NCBI RefSeq assembly: GCF_017695965.1
Contig: NZ_JAAORM010000003.1
Location: 1-35,575 of the forward strand
Source of the DNA: Prochlorococcus marinus CUG1416
GTDB lineage: Bacteria > Cyanobacteriota > Cyanobacteriia > PCC-6307 > Cyanobiaceae
Length of the DNA: 35,575 nt
Direction: 5' to 3'
Below the pieces are notes generated by a model, which was not told the origin of the DNA, ran no database searches, and saw only the letters and a program-made list of their open reading frames with translations. Shown in pieces: positions 29,235-35,575 of the stretch. Position 1 is the stretch's first letter; every line of letters begins with the position of its first letter. A program made the translations under genes and the position numbers.

Positions 29235-29606
29235 ATAAAAATTCATTCTTTATTCTTTACCTCAATACTTTTATTAGTTCTAAATACTAGTTATTTTTGT
29301 GACAATGCAAAACTTGATCTAGTTATGAGAAATAATATTAATGGTGACTTTTCAATAATAAAAAAGATATCTGAGTTAAAGCCAGGCGCGTTTATTAATA
29401 TTAATTGGAATAAAAAAAATCTTATGCTTCCATACTCCCTAAGAAAAGATTACATTTCATTTACAGACAGAAAATGGGACTGGCGATACCAATTAAATAA
29501 AGATGGTCTTCCTAATATGAAAAATCCATCCTTAAATGAACTACTTCCTTCTGGAGAGATAAAAACACATTTTTGTAAATCAGAAGATAATAAGTCAAAC
29601 TTATAA
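29235..29606 (+). CDS. Secreted hypothetical protein, likely non-AUG start
   Basis: The first ATG in frame (29325) lies inside a reading frame that is open far upstream and encodes a classic signal peptide (KIHSLFFTSILLLVLNTSYF) just after an AAGGAG ribosome site (29226-29231). The only initiators there are ATA 29235 or ATT 29241, so the true start is probably non-AUG, or the ATG has mutated. From 29235 the product has 123 residues with a Cys near the cleavage zone (YFCDNA), then a globular part with WDWRYQL (about 80-86). No family recognised. It ends 50 bp before aminopeptidase N. Confidence 0.5.
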   Translation: MKIHSLFFTSILLLVLNTSYFCDNAKLDLVMRNNINGDFSIIKKISELKPGAFININWNKKNLMLPYSLRKDYISFTDRKWDWRYQLNKDGLPNMKNPSLNELLPSGEIKTHFCKSEDNKSNL

Positions 29607-29656
29607 TTTAAAGATAATTATCCAGGAGCATTCAATTTCTTAAATCTATATTAAAG

Positions 29657-32266
29657 ATGAACAATACTAAAAATGAAAAAAAAATTTCAAGCTATGTAAA
29701 ACTTGAAGATTATAAAGTATTTGATTATGAAATACCTGAAATTTTTTTGGACTTCGTAATCAAGAAAAATGAAGTTAATGTTAAAACGAAACTTAGATTG
29801 AAAAAAAAGAATAAGAATACCAAAAATCTTATTCTTGATGGTACAGATATATTAATTAAAAAAATATACCTAGATGACTCTCCTCTTTTAGAGGAGGAAT
29901 ATTATATACAGCAAAAAAATAACTTAGAAATTAAAAATATAAATAAAGATAATTTTTCATTAAGAATAGAAGGAATAATTAAACCAAAGGAAAATTCATC
30001 CCTTTTAGGAATGTATGAGAGCAATGGGATTATAACTACGCAATGCGAGGCAGAGGGATTTAGAAGGATAAGTTACCACTCTGATAGACCCGACATTTTA
30101 AGCAAATACACAGTTAGGATTGAGGCAGACAAGAATGATTATCCTGTCTTACTCTCAAATGGTAACGTCGTAAAAGAAAAAAACCTTACAAATAATCGAC
30201 ATGAAATAATTTGGGAAGACCCATATCCGAAACCCTCATATCTATTTGCATTGGTGGCAGGGAAACTTAATTGTGTAAAAGATTATTTCATAACAAAATC
30301 GAATAAGAAAGTTAAAATAAATATTTATGTTGAGGATGGCGATGAAAAATATGTTAAACATGCAATAAGTTCCTTAAAGAAATCAATGAAATGGGACGAG
30401 GAGAAATATAACCTTGAATACGATTTATCATTATTCAATATAGTTGCAGTAAGGCACTTTAATATGGGTGCCATGGAAAATAAAAGTCTCAATATTTTCA
30501 ATTCAAAACTAATACTGGCTGATTCTGAAACAACAACTGATGAAGAATTAGAAAGAATAGAAGGGGTTATAGCTCATGAATACTTCCATAATTGGACTGG
30601 GAATAGAGTTACATGTAGGGATTGGTTTCAATTATCTCTAAAAGAGGGTTTAACAGTATTTAGAGATCAACAATTCACTGCAGACTTTCATGATTATGAA
30701 ATAAAGAGACTTGAAGATTCAAAATTTCTTAGGAAGAATCAATTTAGGGAAGACTCTGGTCCAACATCACATCCTGTAATCCCAGAAAAATATAAAGAAA
30801 TAGACAATTTCTATACGACCACAATATATGAAAAAGGTTCAGAAATAATTAGAATGCTCAGCAACCTTGTAAAAGATAAAGATTTCTATAAAGGATTTAG
30901 TAATTACATATCAACTTATGATGGTAAAGCAGCAACAATAGACCAATTTATCGATAAAATACTAGAAAACAATAAGGAAATAGATCCTAAAGAATTTAAA
31001 GTCTGGTACAAGCAAAATGGAACCCCAAAAGTTAAATTCAAGAGAATCTGGGATAAAAAAAACAAAAAACTTACAATTCAAGCCTCTCAAAGTAATCCAA
31101 TAAAAAAGAACCCATATAATGATTTACCTTTAATAATTCCTATAAATTTAGCTATATTTCTTGGTGAAAAAAAGACAATTAAAAAAACAGTCATCCTAAA
31201 AGCAAAAATACAAGAATTTATTATTAATAATATAGAATCCCATTTCGAAATCCCCTTAGTCACTTATTTTCGTGAATTTTCATCACCAGTTGAGTGGGAA
31301 TCAGATATTACTCTTGATGAAAATTTTTTAATCCTAAAATATGAAACTGATTACTTTACTCTATCTAATACTGTAAAAGGATTTTATAAAACTATCATTT
31401 CATGCAGATTAGATAAAAAACCAGATTATCAAATTGAAAACAAATTAATAAGCGCCTTAATATCATTTATAAAAAATAGAGATATTAATTTATCTCTTTT
31501 ATCAGAATTACTAAGTATTCCTACCTTTGCCGAAATTGAATCAGAGATGGAAAATATAGACCCTTTAAAAATATACAAAACTATTGACGAATTAAATTAT
31601 TTATTCGGTACGAAATTAAAAAAAGAATTATTATTTAAGCTCCAAGAAATAGATAAAAATCTATATAAAGCATGGCCAGAAGGAAAACATGAAAGAAAAC
31701 TAATCGAAATTATTTGGAAACTATTATTACATAGTAATGACAAGGAAATTAAAAGCAAAATAATTAATTACGTCAATAGTAATTCGATGACACTAGCAAA
31801 AGCTGCATTGAATTCTTTTAGTAGGATTAATTGTCCTGAGCGACAAATTATCTCAAATATATTCTTAAATAAATGGAAAAATAATAGTGTAGTATTGGAT
31901 AGTTGGTTCTCATTTATTGCATCTATAGAAAATGATGAAAAAGCAAGTAGTCTTGAAAAATTATTTGAAAACAAGTTTTTTGATTCAAAATCACCAAATA
32001 CATTAAGAGCCATATTAAACACATTCGTAACAAGAAATAGTACTTTTCATGCAATAGATGGCTCTGGTTATAAATATATTGCGAAAAAGATAATTGAATT
32101 CGATAAATTAAATCCAATCGTTATTTCTCGTTTTGTGAAAGTATTTAGTAGATACAACTATTATTCAGAGCCTTATAAAAGTAACATGATTGAAACCATA
32201 AAAAAGATCAAAAAAAATAAACTATCAACAAATACTATGGAAGTATTAGATGCGATATTAAAGTGA
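29657..32266 (+). CDS. pepN: Aminopeptidase N (M1 family)
   Basis: The 869-residue enzyme has the substrate-binding GAMEN (271-275) and zinc motif HEYFHNWTGNRV (307-318) with the third ligand Glu330 in LKEGLTVF. The N-terminal beta domain, the catalytic domain and the long helical C-terminal half are all present, and the length is that of the bacterial PepN class. It removes N-terminal residues from peptides and works in the cytoplasm. Many stretches of Lys and Asn reflect the AT-rich genome. ATG 29657 is the only good start. Confidence 0.95.
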   Translation: MNNTKNEKKISSYVKLEDYKVFDYEIPEIFLDFVIKKNEVNVKTKLRLKKKNKNTKNLILDGTDILIKKIYLDDSPLLEEEYYIQQKNNLEIKNINKDNFSLRIEGIIKPKENSSLLGMYESNGIITTQCEAEGFRRISYHSDRPDILSKYTVRIEADKNDYPVLLSNGNVVKEKNLTNNRHEIIWEDPYPKPSYLFALVAGKLNCVKDYFITKSNKKVKINIYVEDGDEKYVKHAISSLKKSMKWDEEKYNLEYDLSLFNIVAVRHFNMGAMENKSLNIFNSKLILADSETTTDEELERIEGVIAHEYFHNWTGNRVTCRDWFQLSLKEGLTVFRDQQFTADFHDYEIKRLEDSKFLRKNQFREDSGPTSHPVIPEKYKEIDNFYTTTIYEKGSEIIRMLSNLVKDKDFYKGFSNYISTYDGKAATIDQFIDKILENNKEIDPKEFKVWYKQNGTPKVKFKRIWDKKNKKLTIQASQSNPIKKNPYNDLPLIIPINLAIFLGEKKTIKKTVILKAKIQEFIINNIESHFEIPLVTYFREFSSPVEWESDITLDENFLILKYETDYFTLSNTVKGFYKTIISCRLDKKPDYQIENKLISALISFIKNRDINLSLLSELLSIPTFAEIESEMENIDPLKIYKTIDELNYLFGTKLKKELLFKLQEIDKNLYKAWPEGKHERKLIEIIWKLLLHSNDKEIKSKIINYVNSNSMTLAKAALNSFSRINCPERQIISNIFLNKWKNNSVVLDSWFSFIASIENDEKASSLEKLFENKFFDSKSPNTLRAILNTFVTRNSTFHAIDGSGYKYIAKKIIEFDKLNPIVISRFVKVFSRYNYYSEPYKSNMIETIKKIKKNKLSTNTMEVLDAILK

Positions 32267-32280
32267 TTATTTGATTATAT

Positions 32281-32502
32281 TTAATTAAATATTATAATAG
32301 AGATTGTAATTATAAGTATTAAAATAAATACAAGATATTTATTAATAAAAATATCATTAAATATATTTTCGTTATAATCTTTATTCCACTTTTTATTGAC
32401 GTATTCCTTAGTTATAAATTTATTAGGCCTTCCACAATGTAAGCATGTTGGAGAAGTTATTAAAATTAAATTTTTACATTGGGGACACTTTTTTTTTTCC
32501 AT
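32281..32502 (-). CDS. Zinc-ribbon membrane protein, 73 residues
   Basis: The N-terminus carries a zinc ribbon, CPQC (6-9) and CLHCG (20-24), followed by a polar linker and a C-terminal hydrophobic helix (LVFILILIITISIIIF). A cytoplasmic zinc module anchored to the membrane is the natural reading. Proteins of this type are common but unassigned. It converges with pepN, ending 15 bases from it. Confidence 0.65.
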   Translation of the reverse strand: MEKKKCPQCKNLILITSPTCLHCGRPNKFITKEYVNKKWNKDYNENIFNDIFINKYLVFILILIITISIIIFN

Positions 32503-32657
32503 AATTTAATTTTAGTGAATAAATTTGAAATCAGAAACAAAAAAATAAGTAAATTAATTCTTGTTTTCCTGAATAATTAAATATCATTGCAAAAAAAAAT
32601 TTGATTTAAACTATTTTAAAAAATTCAATATAATAAAATATTAGTATTTAGTTTCAA

Positions 32658-32819
32658 ATGTTTGCTATTGCACTTGGATTGTCTCCAATTGAAAAAATCA
32701 CTATTGCAATAACTGCTTTGATTTTTATAGTTTCTTTTACCTGGATCTCAATTAAGGGAGATTTAAATAAAATTGCTAAGGAACTAATTGAATATAATGA
32801 TAATGATCAGGATAATTAA
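32658..32819 (+). CDS. Single-span membrane protein with acidic tail, 53 residues
   Basis: ATG 32658 to TAA 32817-32819. The product has a hydrophobic helix (about 12-34, KITIAITALIFIVSFTWISI) and an acidic C-terminus (EYNDNDQDN). It overlaps the end of the convergent gene by four bases. It fits a thylakoid or inner-membrane peptide of unknown function. Confidence 0.6.
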   Translation: MFAIALGLSPIEKITIAITALIFIVSFTWISIKGDLNKIAKELIEYNDNDQDN

Positions 32820-33034
32820 AAAAAACCTTTAACCTGCTTTTTATGCAAAACAGGATAATCAATAATATGCCTAATTTCTTTGAGTGAGGAACCATATATT
32901 TTTTCACCATTTAAGTGCACTCCCATCCATTTTTCTTTTTGATTAAAAAACAAACTTTTACTACTTCCCTCTAGGAGGTCATTTTTTTTATCCCAATTCA
33001 AAGTTATATCCCAACCTTTATAATTTTCTATCAT
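32816..33034 (-). CDS. Hypothetical 72-residue protein
   Basis: The ATG at 33034 gives MIENYKGWDITLNWDKK..., a soluble protein with Trp and Lys-Asn-rich strands; an ATG 21 bases further out adds a short hydrophobic start (MYVLLFK) with no better ribosome site. The pattern GWDITL...KWMGVHLNGEKIYGSSLKEIRHIID looks like a small beta-sheet plus helix fold. No family recognised. Confidence 0.5.
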   Translation of the reverse strand: MIENYKGWDITLNWDKKNDLLEGSSKSLFFNQKEKWMGVHLNGEKIYGSSLKEIRHIIDYPVLHKKQVKGFF

Positions 33035-33132
33035 TTTGAACAAGAGAACATACACAAATATTAATCACAGAAAGGCAGAACAAAAACAAAGGAAATAAGT
33101 ATTTTTTTCGTTATATTTATTTAATATTTTTT

Positions 33133-34308
33133 TTAATTTGATCTAACTTTTATTCTACGACGAGCTTTATCAGCATTTTCTCTGGCTAAATTAATGTCTT
33201 TATTTGATGCGAGAACAACTCCCATTCTTCTACCTTTTCTAGAAACTGGCTTACCAAATATAAGAACTTTAGTCTTTTCAACTTCTAATGCTTTATTAAG
33301 ACCTTCATAAATAGGATTAATATAATCTTTATCTGCGAGTATAACTCTTGTTGCAGAAGGTTCTATTAGGCTTATATAAGGGATTGGTAAATTTAAAAAA
33401 GCCCTTAAATGTAATTCAAATTCATTAATGTTTTGGCTAACTAATGTAACCATACCGGTATCATGAGGTCTGGGGGATAACTCTGAAAATATAACCTCAT
33501 TACCTTTTACAAAAAACTCTACACCGTATAATCCAGCTCCATTTAAGTTATTTAAAATTTTATTTGTCATTTTCTTGGCTTCACATATTAAGGACTCATT
33601 AATGTCCAAAGGTTGCCAACTGCATTGATAATCTCCATTAGATTGAAGATGTCCAATTGGTAAGCAAAAAATATTTTCACCGCTCTCTTTTCTTACAGTT
33701 AGAAGAGTAAACTCAAAATCAAAATTAATAAATTCTTCAATAATTACACCTTTAACTTTACCTCTAGAATTTGCTTGTGCCTGACTCCAAGCATGATTTA
33801 AATCATTTTTTGATTCAACCAAAGTTTGTCCCTTACCTGAAGAGCTCATTAAAGGTTTAAGTAAAAGTGGGAACCCAATTTTATCTGTTTTCCCCCCTAG
33901 ATCATCAAAATTATAAATATAGTCAAATTTTGCAGTTTTTATTTTTAAATCTCTAGAAGCCAAGTCTCTTATTTTATCTCTATTCATTGTTATTTCAACA
34001 GTTCTGGCATTTGGGACAATATTGAAACCTTCCTCCTCTAATTCTTTTAAGGCTTCAATCGAAAGTGCCTCTATTTCCGGGACAACAAAGTCAGGATTAA
34101 ATTCCTTTATAACATTTTTTAAAATATTTTTATCCCCCATATCAATTACACTTGAATAATCAGCAACTTGCATTGCAGGTGCATTTTCATATCGATCAAT
34201 TGCAATAACTTCTAATCCTAATCTTTTGGATTCTATTACTAGTTCCTTACCAAGCTCGCCACTACCAAGTATTAAAATTCTTTTTTTAGAAAACATCGAA
34301 TCTTTCAT
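33133..34308 (-). CDS. purT: Formate-dependent phosphoribosylglycinamide formyltransferase (GAR transformylase 2)
   Basis: The 391-residue enzyme uses formate and ATP to make formyl-GAR in purine synthesis. It has the N-terminal PreATP-grasp Rossmann start ILILGSGELGKEL (10-22), the ATP-grasp domain with LLLKPLMSSSGKGQT (about 147-161) and GVIIEEFINF (about 185-194), the metal-binding end FSELSPRPHDTGMVTL (about 270-285), and the C-terminal domain with KPVSRKGRRMGVVLA. It is full length and in place as a core gene, with the next gene on the same strand close behind. Confidence 0.95.
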   Translation of the reverse strand: MKDSMFSKKRILILGSGELGKELVIESKRLGLEVIAIDRYENAPAMQVADYSSVIDMGDKNILKNVIKEFNPDFVVPEIEALSIEALKELEEEGFNIVPNARTVEITMNRDKIRDLASRDLKIKTAKFDYIYNFDDLGGKTDKIGFPLLLKPLMSSSGKGQTLVESKNDLNHAWSQAQANSRGKVKGVIIEEFINFDFEFTLLTVRKESGENIFCLPIGHLQSNGDYQCSWQPLDINESLICEAKKMTNKILNNLNGAGLYGVEFFVKGNEVIFSELSPRPHDTGMVTLVSQNINEFELHLRAFLNLPIPYISLIEPSATRVILADKDYINPIYEGLNKALEVEKTKVLIFGKPVSRKGRRMGVVLASNKDINLARENADKARRRIKVRSN

Positions 34309-34317
34309 ATTTATAAA

Positions 34318-34560
34318 TTATTTATCATTATCAGAAAGCTTGCTAGATGAATCATCTCTAATTTTTTTATCTTTAGAATAACTAAATAAAGATTTTATCC
34401 CAAACCAATTTTGAATTCTAATGCTATTAGTTATTGATGTCGAAATTGCTGTTAAAAAAAAGACTCCAATCATTGCCCAAATAATTCTTTCTAAAGCAAT
34501 CGCAGGTAAAAAACCCTGACCGGAGTTGATGATTTCAGTAAGTGGGTCTAAAGGGTCCAA
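34318..34560 (-). CDS. Small membrane protein ahead of purT
   Basis: The 80-residue product has a short acidic/proline start (MDPLDPLTEI), one hydrophobic helix (about 22-45, RIIWAMIGVFFLTAISTSI) and a Ser/Asp/Lys-rich tail. It ends nine bases before the start of purT on the same strand, so they may be co-transcribed, but no functional link is evident. No named family. Confidence 0.6.
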   Translation of the reverse strand: MDPLDPLTEIINSGQGFLPAIALERIIWAMIGVFFLTAISTSITNSIRIQNWFGIKSLFSYSKDKKIRDDSSSKLSDNDK

Positions 34561-34704
34561 GTTAAAATGATAAATAATACTAATTATAAATGGTTAAATC
34601 AATGAAAAATTAAAACATACAAAAGAAATAATCCAAAGCCATTGAATTTTTAGGCACAAAAAACGGTTTAGATTGTTATCTTCAAAGGGTGAATTTCTTA
34701 AGAC

Positions 34705-35181
34705 ATGCAAGTTAACGTACAAAATACTATTGTTATTTCAGCAGATGGATCATCTATAAAACTTGGTGAATACTCAGGGGAAGTAATTTTAGTGGTTAAT
34801 GTAGCTAGTTATTGTGGTAATACTGCTCAGTATGAGGAACTTCAAAAGCTACATGATTTATATTCAAATAAAGGGCTAAGAATACTTGCCTTCCCCTGTA
34901 ATGATTTCGGGAAACAAGAACCCGACTCCCTTTCAGAAATAAAAGATTTTTGCACCATTAAATATGGAGTCAAGTTTGAAATATATGAAAAAGTTCATGC
35001 GAAAGGTAACACCACAGAACCATACACAACGCTTAACAAAGTAGAACCTGAGGGTGACGTTGAATGGAATTTCGAAAAGTTTCTAATAGGTAAAGATAGT
35101 AAAGTAATTGCAAGATTCAAACCAGGGGTTAAACCAATGGATGAAAACTTAGTAGCGGCGATAGAAGTAGCTTTAGATTAA
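34705..35181 (+). CDS. Glutathione peroxidase-family protein (thiol peroxidase)
   Basis: The 158-residue protein has the family marks: NVASYCGNT (32-40) with the catalytic Cys37, LAFPCNDFGKQEP (61-73) with Gln71 and a second Cys65, and WNFEKFL (121-127) with Trp121 and Asn122, so the full Cys-Gln-Trp-Asn set is there. It reduces hydrogen peroxide or lipid peroxides using glutathione or thioredoxin, protecting a photosynthetic cell. The active-site residue is Cys, not selenocysteine. The length is normal and the start ATG is the first. Confidence 0.9.
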   Translation: MQVNVQNTIVISADGSSIKLGEYSGEVILVVNVASYCGNTAQYEELQKLHDLYSNKGLRILAFPCNDFGKQEPDSLSEIKDFCTIKYGVKFEIYEKVHAKGNTTEPYTTLNKVEPEGDVEWNFEKFLIGKDSKVIARFKPGVKPMDENLVAAIEVALD

Positions 35182-35331
35182 TAAATATCTATTTGTAATT
35201 AACCTAAAATTTATAAAATAAAACACCTTAATATTTAAACTAAAAATTACTAATAATTTTTGTCCAAAATACCTAAATTTTGAATTGAAAAGTTAGCTAA
35301 TATTAATTAATTTAACTTCTTATTTATAATC

Positions 35332-35575
35332 CTAATTAACTTCTAAGTCTTTTATGTCATCTATAACTTCACTTTTTTTGGGTTTAATTGATTTTATCTC
35401 TGCATCTATTATTTCTTCTTTAACTTTACTTTTTTTGGGTTTAATTGATTTTATCTCTGCATCTATTATTTCTTCTTTAACTTTACTTTTTTTGGGTTTA
35501 ATTGATTTTATCTCTGCATCTATTATTTCTTCTTTAACTTTACTTTTTTTGGGTTCAATTGATTTTATCTCTGCA
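35332..35575 (-). CDS. Partial protein with perfect 19-residue tandem repeats
   Basis: The gene runs off the right edge; its last 80 residues are visible. They contain three full copies of a 19-residue unit (AEIKSI(E/K)PKKSKVKEEIID) and a fourth copy that diverges after 11 residues and ends in DIKDLEVN. The unit alternates Lys and Glu with Ile spacing, which suggests a long charged coiled or extended region, perhaps a linker. The DNA copies are nearly identical, so it duplicated recently and is likely to vary in copy number between strains. Its front is outside the window. Confidence 0.75.
   Translation of the reverse strand, partial: AEIKSIEPKKSKVKEEIIDAEIKSIKPKKSKVKEEIIDAEIKSIKPKKSKVKEEIIDAEIKSIKPKKSEVIDDIKDLEVN
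35371..35574. repeat. 57-bp tandem repeat, three and a half copies
   Basis: Units at 35404-35460, 35461-35517 and 35518-35574 plus a partial unit at 35371-35403. The copies are identical apart from one base in the outermost unit, and the 57-bp period keeps the reading frame of the minus-strand gene. Confidence 0.9.

Noticed and set aside
31768-32117. Minus-strand frames within the pepN gene
   Set aside because: They lie inside a full-length, well-conserved enzyme and have no ribosome site or recognisable domain.
35371-35574. CRISPR array
   Set aside because: The units are directly adjacent with no unique spacers and the 57-bp period keeps a protein frame, so it is a coding tandem repeat.

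Overview
The window is very AT-rich, tightly coded in places and full of very small membrane-protein genes. The recognisable core genes (rpsU, a DUF2862 protein, a DUF3303 protein, DUF1651, purT, pepN, a TauE/SafE permease) and the style of the small proteins point to a marine picocyanobacterium, most likely high-light-adapted Prochlorococcus. This is inferred from composition and recognised families; no search was run.

Positions 1 to about 10,000 look like a flexible genomic island. Genes are short, spaced out and change strand often. Four partial, reverse-strand copies of the 3' half of tRNA-Pro(TGG) are scattered through it (about 1985, 3550, 5936 and 7014), which is the usual trace of repeated integration at a tRNA gene. 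Between them lie a TM2-domain protein, a DUF1651 protein, an inverse-autotransporter (intimin-type) outer-membrane barrel followed by a secreted cysteine-containing protein, two copies of a 77-residue protein with an intact or decayed HTH partner, a SAM methyltransferase, and several broken genes. Pairs of direct repeats spaced 11 bp apart lie near some tRNA remnants and may be recombinase arm sites. A small outer-membrane barrel (9402-10010) and a few tiny membrane proteins close this part.

Positions 11,196 to 16,500 hold a DUF2862 protein, a three-gene ABC-2 exporter operon (ATPase and two permeases), a likely structured non-coding RNA with a strong terminator (about 14,906-15,027), a TauE/SafE permease and an HNH endonuclease.

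Positions 16,500 to 35,575 are more conventional: small secreted or membrane proteins, a purine salvage pair (phosphoribosyltransferase and nucleoside 2-deoxyribosyltransferase), ribosomal protein S21, a helix-hairpin-helix protein, a uridine-kinase-like P-loop protein facing a renalase-like flavoprotein and a possible MTHFR-like TIM barrel, an S51 peptidase, a GNAT acetyltransferase, a DCC-family thiol oxidoreductase, an MBL-fold protein, aminopeptidase N, purT and a glutathione peroxidase. The right edge cuts a protein built of perfect 19-residue repeats. One tiny transcription unit (promoter, 45-residue gene, terminator) occurs twice, once in the island (8866-9003) and once at 27019-27156.
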